From NCBI GenBank assembly GCA_038248655.1, contig JBBRXG010000131.1, positions 1 through 6,770 on the forward strand: 6,770 bases of DNA, read 5' to 3'. Positions 1 to 5,254 of this stretch are shown in pieces; within the stretch, counting starts at the first letter, position 1; the number at the start of each line of letters is the position of its first letter. The notes below the pieces were generated by a model, which did no database searches, was not told where the DNA came from, and saw only the letters and a program-made list of their open reading frames with translations. The position numbers and the translations under genes were made by a program. This stretch comes from DATBLE01 sp038248655 (GTDB taxonomy: Bacteria > Actinomycetota > Thermoleophilia > Gaiellales > Gaiellaceae).

Positions 1-1
1 C

Positions 2-49
2 GACGACGGCCTGCCGCACTACGCGGAGCGGCGGCCGCCCGCGGCCTGA
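2..49 (+). CDS. C-terminal end of an upstream gene (partial)
   Basis: The reading frame that starts at base 2 is open and ends at TGA 47-49. It encodes the tail DDGLPHYAERRPPAA. The stop shares its A with the ATG of the next gene (TGATG), the usual arrangement of translationally coupled genes in one operon. Only 15 residues are visible, so the family cannot be named. That this is real coding sequence is inferred from the stop/start overlap and from the lack of a clear ribosome binding site of its own for the next gene. Confidence 0.5.
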   Translation, partial: DDGLPHYAERRPPAA

Positions 50-399
50 TGCCCGTCCACGTCACGTCGCCGACCACCGTTCCGGGGATCGGGGAGAAGG
101 TGATCGAGGAGCTCGTCGGCCGCGTGAGCACCGGCACCGACGTTCTCAGCGTCGCCCGGATGACGAGCCCGCCCGGCTGGCAGGAGCCGGCCCAGACACC
201 CGAGTTCGACGAGGTCACTGTCGTGCTGGAGGGCTCTGTGGTGGTCGAGCACGAGGGCGGCACGACCACCGTCCGACCGGGCGAGGCGGTCTTCGCGCGG
301 GCCGGCGAGCGCGTGCGCTACTCGACGCCCGAGGGCGCCGAGTATCTCGCCGTCTGCGTACCGGCGTTCGGTCCGGACACGGCCCACCGCGACGCGTAG
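49..399 (+). CDS. Small single-domain cupin, EutQ-like, with degenerate metal site
   Basis: A 116-residue protein that fits one cupin beta-barrel. The first cupin motif spans about residues 43-62 (PGWQEPAQTPEFDEV, then VVLEG). The second spans about 76-92 (VRPGEAVFARAGERVRYS). The canonical metal ligands are mostly missing: there is no HxH in motif 1, where Q45, E46, Q49 and E52 occupy the region, and motif 2 has Arg/Val where the last His is expected. I recognise the QTPEFDE pattern from small actinobacterial cupins often labelled ethanolamine-utilisation EutQ-like. The substrate is unknown, and binding without a metal or through Gln/Glu ligands is possible. The ATG overlaps the preceding stop by one base and no strong Shine-Dalgarno is present, so translation probably depends on coupling. 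The fold is fairly sure; the function is not. Confidence 0.82.
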   Translation: MPVHVTSPTTVPGIGEKVIEELVGRVSTGTDVLSVARMTSPPGWQEPAQTPEFDEVTVVLEGSVVVEHEGGTTTVRPGEAVFARAGERVRYSTPEGAEYLAVCVPAFGPDTAHRDA

Positions 400-405
400 G
401 CGCAG

Positions 406-449
406 GACGATCCTCCAGGGCGGTCGTTGTCGTCCGTCTGCGGATCGTC
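406..449. repeat. 8-bp inverted repeat in the cupin-peptidase gap
   Basis: GACGATCC at 406-413 is matched by GGATCGTC at 442-449, with 28 bases between the arms. The repeat lies just after the stop of the small cupin and before the peptidase gene. It could be a weak transcript-end stem or an operator. There is no T-tract, and a chance match is possible at this GC content. Confidence 0.3.
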
Positions 450-461
450 GTCCGGGACGAA

Positions 462-476
462 CCGGTAGAACACCGG
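462..476 (+). promoter_or_regulatory. Possible leaderless -10 and start-site hairpin of the peptidase gene
   Basis: CCGGT (462-466) and ACCGG (472-476) form a 5-bp perfect stem around AGAAC, one base before the ATG at 478. The same bases contain TAGAAC (466-471), a 4/6 match to TATAAT, placed 6 bases from the A of the ATG. There is no Shine-Dalgarno. This geometry fits a leaderless transcript starting at the ATG, which is common in actinobacteria. No matching -35 box is visible, so the assignment is tentative. Confidence 0.3.
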
Positions 477-477
477 C

Positions 478-1374
478 ATGCGCTTTCGACGAGGAGCGTC
501 GCTCGACCCGGGGCAGGTGCAGGACGTCCGGGGCCGCGGCGGGGCCGGGCTCGGAGGCGGCGGGCTCGCGCTCGGCGGCGGCGGGCTCGGGGTCGCCGGC
601 GTCGTCATCTATCTCCTCGTCTCCCTGCTCTCGGGCGGCGGCGGGCTGGGGCAGCTGGCGCCCCTCGACGACCGGCGCGTCGGCCAGGGCGACACCCCGA
701 GCTCGATCTCGAAGGACTGCCGGACGGGCGAGGACGCGAACACGCGGGAGGACTGCCGCATCGTCGCGGTCGTGAACAGCGTCCAGACCTTCTGGGACGG
801 GGTCTTCAAGGCGAGCAACAGGAAGTACGCGTACTCCGACACGGTCTTCTTCAGCGGCCAGGTGCAGACGGGCTGCGGGCACGCGACCTCGGCGGTCGGC
901 CCCTTCTACTGCCCGGCGGACAAGCTCGTCTACATCGACCTCGGCTTCTTCGACGAGCTCCAGTCTCGCTTCGGCGTCGGCTCGGCCCCGTTCACCCAGG
1001 CGTACGTGATCGCGCACGAGTACGGCCATCACGTCCAGGACCAGCTCGGCGTCCTGGAAGCGATCCGCGGTGACCGCCAGGGCCCGGAGAGCAAGGCGGT
1101 GCGGAGCGAGCTCCAGGCCGACTGCTACGCGGGTGTGTGGGCCAAGAACGCCGTCCAGACCGGGCTCGTCGAGGAGCTGACGCAGGCGGACATCAACGCC
1201 GGGCTCGACGCCGCCGCCGCGATCGGCGACGACCGGATCCAGGAGCGAACCGGCGGCCAGGTCAACCCGGAGACGTGGACGCACGGCTCCTCGGAGCAGC
1301 GCCGGCGGTGGTTCTCGCGCGGGTACGAGCAGGGCAAGCCGGCCGTCTGCGACACGTTTACCGGCTCGATCTAG
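478..1374 (+). CDS. Membrane-anchored neutral zinc metallopeptidase (YpfJ/KPN_02809-like, Zn_peptidase family)
   Basis: A 298-residue protein. Residues 1-21 (MRFRRG, then DVRGRGG) resemble the basic N-terminal signature of this family. A Gly-rich stretch leads to one membrane helix at about 38-52 (VAGVVIYLLVSLL) and a second Gly run, so the enzyme domain should lie outside the membrane. The catalytic HExxH motif is H180-E181-Y-G-H184. E211 in ELQADCYAGVWA is the likely third zinc ligand. Cys pairs at 81/93 and 133/145 could form disulfides. The C-terminus contains the typical THGSSEQRRRWFSRGY segment (268-283). The family is widespread, but its substrates are poorly known. The next gene begins two bases after the stop, so the two are probably co-transcribed. 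ATG 478 is chosen because the family signature starts there. Confidence 0.93.
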   Translation: MRFRRGASLDPGQVQDVRGRGGAGLGGGGLALGGGGLGVAGVVIYLLVSLLSGGGGLGQLAPLDDRRVGQGDTPSSISKDCRTGEDANTREDCRIVAVVNSVQTFWDGVFKASNRKYAYSDTVFFSGQVQTGCGHATSAVGPFYCPADKLVYIDLGFFDELQSRFGVGSAPFTQAYVIAHEYGHHVQDQLGVLEAIRGDRQGPESKAVRSELQADCYAGVWAKNAVQTGLVEELTQADINAGLDAAAAIGDDRIQERTGGQVNPETWTHGSSEQRRRWFSRGYEQGKPAVCDTFTGSI

Positions 1375-1376
1375 CC

Positions 1377-2018
1377 GTGCGGGGCCGCGACCGCGCTCTG
1401 GGCGTCGCCCGGATCGGCTTTGCGACAGCCACCGCTGTCGCGATCACGTATCAGTTCGCGTCGCTCGACGCGACGCTTCCGCGTTTCAGTCCCGGCAACT
1501 TCTTCAGCTTCTTCACGATCCAGAGCAACATCCTCGCGGCGCTGCTGCTCTTCGCCGCCGCGCTCATCCGTCGAGGCGAACGTACGGCCCTGTTCGACGG
1601 GGTTCGCGGCGCCGTGACGCTATACATCGCGATCACGGGGGTCGTCTTCGCGCTGCTCCTCTCCGGGCACCAGGAGCAGCTCGACACCCACATCGGGTGG
1701 GTCGACTTCACCGTGCACAAGCTGCTCCCGATCGTGGTCGTCGCAGACTGGCTCATCGACCCGCCCCGGCATCGACTCCCGATCCCGGTTGCGGCGGCTT
1801 GGCTCACCTACCCGATCGCATGGTTCGGGTACACCCTCGCCCGAGGTGCGAGCGAAAACTGGTACCCCTATCCATTCGTCGACGTGAACACGATCGGCTA
1901 CGGCGGCGTGCTCTGGCGCAGCGCGATCATGCTGGTCACCTTCGCCGCCGCCGCGGTCGCTTTCGTTCTCATCGGCAACCGCAGACGGGAAGAGGCGAGC
2001 GAGCCCGCTCTCGCCTAG
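1377..2018 (+). CDS. Pr6Pr family integral membrane protein
   Basis: The 213-residue product has six hydrophobic segments, at about residues 8-28, 41-65, 76-96, 108-126, 135-154 and 179-200, matching the size and helix count of Pr6Pr proteins (related to FAR-17a/AIG1-like proteins). Family-like motifs are NFFSFFTIQSNI (41-52), the helix HKLLPIVVVADWLIDPP (114-130) and WYPYPFVDV (162-170). Conserved His, Asp and Asn residues sit near helix ends. Eukaryotic relatives hydrolyse hydroxy-fatty-acid esters; whether the bacterial proteins do so is unknown. The frame is open much further upstream, but that part overlaps the peptidase gene and is Arg-rich nonsense. GTG 1377, two bases after the peptidase stop, gives the expected length. 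No clear ribosome binding site is seen, so translational coupling is likely. Its TAG overlaps the stop of the convergent small gene. Confidence 0.85.
   Translation: MRGRDRALGVARIGFATATAVAITYQFASLDATLPRFSPGNFFSFFTIQSNILAALLLFAAALIRRGERTALFDGVRGAVTLYIAITGVVFALLLSGHQEQLDTHIGWVDFTVHKLLPIVVVADWLIDPPRHRLPIPVAAAWLTYPIAWFGYTLARGASENWYPYPFVDVNTIGYGGVLWRSAIMLVTFAAAAVAFVLIGNRRREEASEPALA
1422..1441 (+). repeat. Perfect hairpin inside the 5' coding part of the Pr6Pr gene
   Basis: GCGACAGC (1422-1429) and GCTGTCGC (1434-1441) form an 8-bp perfect stem with a CACC loop, about 45 bases after the GTG start. It encodes part of the first membrane helix (Ala/Thr/Val codons). It could slow translation early in the gene or be a by-product of GC-rich codons. 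Confidence 0.4.
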
Positions 2019-2179
2019 CGCGCGGCCCGGGTCGGATACTGCCGAGCATCCGGGTCGGCGCGGAGTAACCGAACGACGCGTACCCCGGTCAGCGCGAGCA
2101 CGATCGCCGCAACGGCGACGCCCGCTCCTCCGACCAGCAGGCCGCTGACACCCGCCCCGATCACGACCGCCCACCGCAT
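2015..2179 (-). CDS. Very small Gly/Ala-rich membrane protein, unknown
   Basis: From ATG 2179 this minus-strand gene encodes 54 residues. Residues 3-36 are almost all Gly, Ala, Val, Ile and Leu with repeated small-residue spacing (GAGVSGLLVGGAGVA), followed by a basic/polar tail (RVVRLLRADPDARQYPTRAAR). This suggests one long helix or a tight two-helix hairpin that packs through small residues, with the charged tail in the cytoplasm. An in-frame GTG at 2218 would add 13 polar residues. Neither start has a good Shine-Dalgarno, so the start is uncertain. The stop overlaps the convergent Pr6Pr stop inside a CTAG palindrome (2015-2018), and the gene is divergent from the Thr/Gln-rich gene. No named family is recognised. 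The main doubt is whether so short a frame is expressed; the coherent membrane pattern argues for it. Confidence 0.5.
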   Translation of the reverse strand: MRWAVVIGAGVSGLLVGGAGVAVAAIVLALTGVRVVRLLRADPDARQYPTRAAR

Positions 2180-2246
2180 GCCGTTGCTATCGACCGAACC
2201 TGCACGGTTCTTGACCACCGGTCGAGTAGAGCAGGGCGGGAGGACG

Positions 2247-2252
2247 TAGTAT
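2247..2252 (+). promoter_or_regulatory. Candidate -10 box for the Thr/Gln-rich gene
   Basis: TAGTAT (2247-2252) matches TATAAT at 5 of 6 positions and would place transcription start near 2259, about 34 bases before the TTG start. No TTGACA-like box is seen at the right distance: a TTGACC at 2211 is about 30 bases away. Confidence 0.35.
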
Positions 2253-2281
2253 TGGGTCCGACACCGGCACGGCGACTGGCC

Positions 2282-2290
2282 GGGGAGGGG
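2282..2290 (+). promoter_or_regulatory. Ribosome binding site that fixes a TTG start
   Basis: GGGGAGGGG at 2282-2290 lies two bases before TTG 2293, with its core GAGG about 4-5 bases from the start. No ATG or GTG in this frame lies nearby, so this purine run supports the TTG as the initiation codon. Confidence 0.6.
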
Positions 2291-2292
2291 AA

Positions 2293-3024
2293 TTGCGGGA
2301 GCACTGGCGCGAACTCGCGTACTGGCGATGGTTGTGGAAGACCAGCGTGCCCACCGAGGGCAAGCTCGCCGTGGCCGCGCTCGTGATCGCGTTGCTGATC
2401 GGCGGCGGCTGGCTCGTTGCGGACCGGCTCACGGCCGCCAATGCGGTCGTCACGAGCGACAAGAGCTTCGTGCTCGAGACGACGGTGCAGAAGCTCGTGA
2501 CGGTGCACGAGAACGGCAAGGTGGTCCGGAAGCTCGTGCCGGTCGTGAAGAAGATCGTCGTACCCCGGCGGACCGTGGTCGAGACGCAGGTGAGATATCA
2601 GACGCAGGTCGTGTCGAGGCCGGGGAGCGTTCGCGTCGTTCGGCGGGTGATCAAGTCGTTCGTCCCGGTCGTGAAGACGCACCTCGTGACCGTGAACGGG
2701 AAGACGCACACGGTCATGCAGACCCGGTTCGTGCCGACGACCCGGACGCAGACCCAGGTCCAGACGCAGACGCAGACCCAGACGCAGACCCAGACGCGCT
2801 CGGTGACCAATCAGCAGACGGTGACGAGCATCGAGACGCAGCCGCGGGTGACGATCACGCGGACGCAGACCAGTCCGCCGGTGACGGTCACGCAGACCCA
2901 GACCAGCCCGCCGGTCACGATCACCGAGACGCAGACTCAGACGACCACGGAGACCGTCGTCCAGACGACGACGGTTCAGCTGCCGGGCGTGACGGTCACG
3001 GTCACCGTCCCCATCGGCCCGTAG
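2293..3024 (+). CDS. Single-pass membrane protein with long Thr/Gln/Val-rich outer domain
   Basis: A 243-residue protein of no named family. A short aromatic, basic N-terminus (REHWRELAYWRWLWK) precedes one membrane helix at about 24-44, so it looks like a type II anchored protein. Residues 60-150 are Val/Lys/Arg-rich with two related blocks: KLVTVHENGKVVRKLVPVVKK near 67-87 and FVPVVKTHLVTVNGKTHTV near 123-141. From about 148 to the end the chain is nearly all T, Q, V and P: a (QT) run at 157-168, two copies of QTSPPVT[VI]T at 192-211, and a VTVTVTVP tail. Such chains should be extended beta or stalk-like, exposed, and possibly O-glycosylated on Thr; those points are inference. Translation starts at TTG behind a good purine-rich site. 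There is no enzyme motif. A cell-surface spacer, adhesin-like stalk or wall-spanning sensor are all possible. Confidence 0.8.
   Translation: MREHWRELAYWRWLWKTSVPTEGKLAVAALVIALLIGGGWLVADRLTAANAVVTSDKSFVLETTVQKLVTVHENGKVVRKLVPVVKKIVVPRRTVVETQVRYQTQVVSRPGSVRVVRRVIKSFVPVVKTHLVTVNGKTHTVMQTRFVPTTRTQTQVQTQTQTQTQTQTRSVTNQQTVTSIETQPRVTITRTQTSPPVTVTQTQTSPPVTITETQTQTTTETVVQTTTVQLPGVTVTVTVPIGP
2761..2796 (+). repeat. Six tandem CAGAC(G/C) hexamers in the Thr/Gln-rich gene
   Basis: The units are CAGACG at 2761, 2767, 2779 and 2791, and CAGACC at 2773 and 2785. Each encodes Gln-Thr (residues 157-168). Degenerate copies flank the run (from about 2747) and recur near 2893-2906 and 2931-2940. Because each unit is six bases, gain or loss of copies would keep the frame, so repeat number may vary between strains. 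Confidence 0.85.
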
Positions 3025-3100
3025 CGGTCCCTTTCCTCCGGGAACGCCGTTCTCCGTCCTCCCCGTGTGTGATCGTCCCGTGCGATCCGCAACCCTTGGC

Positions 3101-3108
3101 AGGGAGGT
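3101..3108 (+). promoter_or_regulatory. Strong ribosome binding site of the aquaporin gene
   Basis: AGGGAGGT at 3101-3108 lies 7 bases before ATG 3116. This places the start at 3116 rather than at a GTG further upstream in the same frame, and it matches where aquaporin homology begins (KYVAELLGTF). Confidence 0.85.
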
Positions 3109-3115
3109 CACCCCG

Positions 3116-3874
3116 ATGAAGTCGTGGCAGAAGTACGTCGCCGAGCTCCTCGGCACGTTCGTGCTCGTGTTCGTGGGCTCACTGGCGATTCTCGGGAGCG
3201 CGGGCGCCGGCGATTCCGCTTCCAGAGTGGCGATCGCGTTCGGCTTCGGAGTCGCGCTCCTGGCCGGCCTCTACGCCTTCGGCGAGGTGTCCGGCGGCCA
3301 CTTCAACCCGATCGTCTCGCTCGCGATGTTTCTCGATCGCCGGCTGAGTGCTCTCGACACGATCTGGTACTGGATCGCGCAGTTCGCCGGCGCGATCTGC
3401 GCCGCGCTCGTGATCTTCGCGACCTACGCGGACCGGGACGCCGTGAAGGCAACGGCGACACGATCCTCCGCCGACGCGCGGGGGTTCTTCCTCGAGCTGA
3501 TCTGCTCGGCGCTCTTCGTCGCCGTCATCCTCCAGGTCACCCGCAGCAACCGGTACGGCGCCAGCGCGTTGATCGCGATCCCGCTGACGCTGTTCGTGAT
3601 CCACATCGCCCTGATCCCGTTCACCGGCTCGTCGGTGAATCCCGCCCGGACACTCGGACCGGATCTCGTCGGTGCGACCGCCTGGTCGGACATCTGGATC
3701 TACCTGCTCGCTCCTCCGGCCGGTGCAATCCTGGGCTGGGCGGCGCACATGGTCACGGTGCGCGGGAGCACCTCGCTCGGCGACGACTTCGCCCGGGCGG
3801 GCGGCGAGATGCGTCAGGTCGAGCTCGACGACGTCCGCCAGGGCCCGGGCCAGGTTCCGCCCCCGGGCACGTAG
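3116..3874 (+). CDS. Aquaporin (MIP family), with NPI in place of the first NPA
   Basis: A 252-residue channel with the six-helix MIP layout and two half-helix boxes. Box one is SGGHFNPIVS with N64-P65-I66, where Ile replaces the usual Ala. Box two is a normal NPAR at 175-178. By comparison with E. coli AqpZ, the selectivity filter is F42, H163, S172 and R178, close to the F/H/T/R set of water-selective channels, so passive water flow across the inner membrane is the best guess. The first helix carries AELLGTFVLVFVG (9-21). The cytoplasmic C-terminal tail of about 40 residues after the last helix is acidic/polar and Pro-rich at its end, longer than in AqpZ. ATG 3116 is set by the strong ribosome binding site. 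The gene follows the Thr/Gln-rich gene by 91 bases and is followed by a strong hairpin, so it may be transcribed alone or with the gene before. Confidence 0.93.
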   Translation: MKSWQKYVAELLGTFVLVFVGSLAILGSAGAGDSASRVAIAFGFGVALLAGLYAFGEVSGGHFNPIVSLAMFLDRRLSALDTIWYWIAQFAGAICAALVIFATYADRDAVKATATRSSADARGFFLELICSALFVAVILQVTRSNRYGASALIAIPLTLFVIHIALIPFTGSSVNPARTLGPDLVGATAWSDIWIYLLAPPAGAILGWAAHMVTVRGSTSLGDDFARAGGEMRQVELDDVRQGPGQVPPPGT

Positions 3875-3886
3875 CAGCAACCTCCA

Positions 3887-3930
3887 GCGGGGGTGGCCCG
3901 CGCCGGCATTGTCAGCGCGCCCACCCCCGC
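3887..3930 (+). terminator. Large GC-rich hairpin after the aquaporin gene
   Basis: GCGGGGGTGG (3887-3896) pairs perfectly with CCACCCCCGC (3921-3930). An inner stem CGCGC (3899-3903) with GCGCG (3915-3919) extends it, leaving an 11-base loop. It starts 13 bases after the aquaporin stop. No T-tract follows, which is common for actinobacterial terminators, so a transcript end or an RNA-stabilising 3' stem are both possible. Confidence 0.6.
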
Positions 3931-3950
3931 CCCCGGCGGCGCGGCTCGCC

Positions 3951-3986
3951 TAGGATCGTGGCGAGCGATGACGACCCGAAGGAGGT
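3951..3986 (+). promoter_or_regulatory. Candidate -10 box and ribosome binding site of the cupin-TPR gene
   Basis: TAGGAT (3951-3956) is a 4/6 match to TATAAT just after the hairpin; no -35 box is visible. AAGGAGGT (3979-3986) is a near-perfect Shine-Dalgarno but lies only three bases before ATG 3990, closer than usual. The 5' leader would be about 27 bases. Confidence 0.5.
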
Positions 3987-3989
3987 CCG

Positions 3990-4634
3990 ATGGGTGAGTA
4001 TGCGGTCGCGCAGATCGACGAGATCGAGGAGCTGAACGACGGCCGGTGTCCCTGGCGACCCGTTTCGCACCATCTCGGGATCACGTCCTTCGGTGCCAAC
4101 GCGTGGACGGCCCGTGAGGCGGGCGACCGGATCATCAACGAGCACGACGAGTCGGAGCCGGACTCCGACGAGGAGCTCTATCTCGTCATGCGTGGGCGCG
4201 CCACCTTCGAGCTCGACGGCGAGCAGGTGGACGCGCCCGCAGGGACGCTCGTCTTCGCGCGTCCCGGCGTGAAGCGAACCGCGATCGCCGCGGAGCCCGA
4301 GACGACGGTCATCGCACTCGGCGGCGTCCCGGGAAAGGCATACGAGCCATCGGGCTGGGTGGTCTGGGCGCCGCTCAACCCGCTCTACGAGGCCGGCCGG
4401 CACGCCGAGGCGGCCGACCGCGGGCAGGAGTTGCTCGAGGCGTATCCCCAGTACGCCGGAGTGTTCTACAACGTCGCCTGCTGCGAGAGCCTCGCCGGCC
4501 GGACAGCCGACGCGCTCGAGCACCTTCGGCGCTCGATCGACCTGTCGGAGCGCTTCCGCGCCCTCGCGAAGGACGATTCGGACTTCGATCCGATCCGCGA
4601 CGAGCCCGCGTTCGAGGAACTGGTCGGCGGCTAG
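3990..4634 (+). CDS. Cupin fused to a TPR-like C-terminal region
   Basis: A 214-residue two-part protein. Residues about 25-115 are a cupin barrel: motif 1 carries H52 and acidic residues (INEHDESE, then EELYLVMRG), and motif 2 is DAPAGTLVFARPGVKRTAIA, with Lys/Arg where the second-motif His normally lies, so metal binding is doubtful. After a linker (GWVVWAPLNP, 122-131) residues about 131-186 form helix pairs typical of tetratricopeptide repeats (PLYEAGRHAEAADRGQELLEAYP; FYNVACCESLAGR). The end, with FRALAKDDSDFDPIRDEPAF near 189-208, is the pattern I know from TPR end-of-group tails. Such proteins probably sense or hold a small ligand and touch a partner through the helical part; neither is known. 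The gene stands alone between a hairpin and the convergent GFA pseudogene. The ATG is set by the Shine-Dalgarno at 3979-3986. Confidence 0.88.
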   Translation: MGEYAVAQIDEIEELNDGRCPWRPVSHHLGITSFGANAWTAREAGDRIINEHDESEPDSDEELYLVMRGRATFELDGEQVDAPAGTLVFARPGVKRTAIAAEPETTVIALGGVPGKAYEPSGWVVWAPLNPLYEAGRHAEAADRGQELLEAYPQYAGVFYNVACCESLAGRTADALEHLRRSIDLSERFRALAKDDSDFDPIRDEPAFEELVGG

Positions 4635-4659
4635 AGCATCCGCCTTCGCGCAGGTGCTT

Positions 4660-5057
4660 TCAGGCGTGGTGTTCGATCGTGTCAGGCACAGCCAGCCACG
4701 GATGCCGTCGTCGCTCGAAGATCGAAACGGTCGGTGGCGGGAAGGATGGGTCGGCGAATGCCACGATCGGAACCGCGATCACGTCCGGCGCATCCGAGCA
4801 GGTGTAGAACACCGCCGCGCCGCAGTCGGGGCAGAAGTGAAGGACACGTCCCTGTCGCCTTGGTCGGAGACCCGCACGTAGTCGCTCGAGCGACCGACGA
4901 CGTTCACGTGCTCCGCTGTGTACCGGGCCTGGATCCCGAAGGCGCTTCCGGTCCGACGCTGGCAGGCAAGGCAGTGACACATGGAGATCCGGATCGGATC
5001 GCCCGCCGCTTCCAGACGAAGCTGCCCGCAGCTACAGGCGGCATCCCGGGTCGCCAT
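4660..5057 (-). pseudogene. GFA-family (formaldehyde-activating-like) gene broken by a one-base frameshift
   Basis: Two minus-strand frames together make one GFA-family protein. The first, from ATG 5057, carries C8-x-C10 and C27-H-C29-L-A-C32, then runs to SDQGDRDVSF, where homology ends. The second resumes exactly there with HFCPDCGAAVFY and ends at the stop at 4660-4662. Adding one C beside base 4839 restores a 132-residue product with all the Cys zinc motifs (CxC, CxCxxC, CPDC) and the usual family length. Intact members bind zinc through these Cys; a few are linked to glutathione and formaldehyde chemistry, but most have no proven substrate. All other positions look conserved, so the break is either very recent or a sequencing/assembly error. 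Its promoter would lie in the divergent gap shared with the acetyltransferase gene. It is convergent with the cupin-TPR gene. Confidence 0.85.
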
Positions 5058-5186
5058 CGCCAGGGATGCTACGGAAACGTCGTTCGGCTGGGGATGCGGG
5101 CGGATCCGAGGGCCGATCACGGTGCCGGATCTTGCGATCGCGCATCCGCCGCGACCGGCACGGCGGGCGCGGCACGCGACCGCCGG

Positions 5187-5221
5187 CCGTGAGCGAGCCG
5201 GTCAGGGAAAAGGGCTCACGG
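5187..5221. repeat. 8-bp inverted repeat upstream of the acetyltransferase gene
   Basis: CCGTGAGC (5187-5194) and GCTCACGG (5214-5221) are perfect inverted arms separated by 19 bases. They sit in the 197-base gap between the divergent GFA pseudogene and GNAT gene, about 34 bases before the GNAT start and over the expected -35 area. An operator or an RNA stem are both possible. Nothing else notable was seen in this gap apart from the -10 candidate at 5242. Confidence 0.45.
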
Positions 5222-5241
5222 GGGGACCCGGCCGACCCGGT

Positions 5242-5247
5242 TAAGCT
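5242..5247 (+). promoter_or_regulatory. Candidate -10 box for a leaderless GNAT transcript
   Basis: TAAGCT (5242-5247) fits the loose actinobacterial TANNNT -10 pattern and ends 7 bases before GTG 5255, the spacing expected when transcription starts at the initiation codon. No Shine-Dalgarno precedes this GTG. The match is short, so the call is tentative. Confidence 0.35.
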
Positions 5248-5254
5248 GGGCTTC

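Noticed and set aside
19..1284. Long minus-strand open frame (421 codons) opposite the small cupin and peptidase genes.
   Set aside because: It is Arg/Ala/Asp/Leu-rich with no domain pattern and is the usual GC-rich antisense shadow of two well-supported plus-strand genes.
1137..1376. Upstream extension of the Pr6Pr frame by 80 codons.
   Set aside because: It overlaps the peptidase gene, is Arg/Ala nonsense, and the family length fits a start at 1377.
2747..2940. CRISPR-like or satellite array suggested by short repeats.
   Set aside because: The units are in-frame 6-base Gln-Thr codons without spacers of constant length, so they are a protein repeat.
2161..3156. Long minus-strand frame (331 codons) opposite the Thr/Gln-rich gene.
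   Set aside because: Its RLRDRD-type repeats are the antisense reading of the CAGAC hexamers. The plus frame has a membrane helix and a ribosome binding site.
3124..4035. Plus-strand frame of 303 codons across the aquaporin and the following gap.
   Set aside because: It is an Arg-rich out-of-frame shadow; the overlapping aquaporin frame has clear family motifs.
4831..4845. Programmed -1 ribosomal frameshift in the GFA gene.
   Set aside because: No X XXY YYZ slippery heptamer is present at the junction; a one-base deletion or sequencing error is simpler.
5066..5254. Upstream extension of the GNAT frame.
   Set aside because: Composition is Arg/Gly-rich and not family-like; homology starts near GTG 5255. 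GTG 5189 remains a minor alternative.
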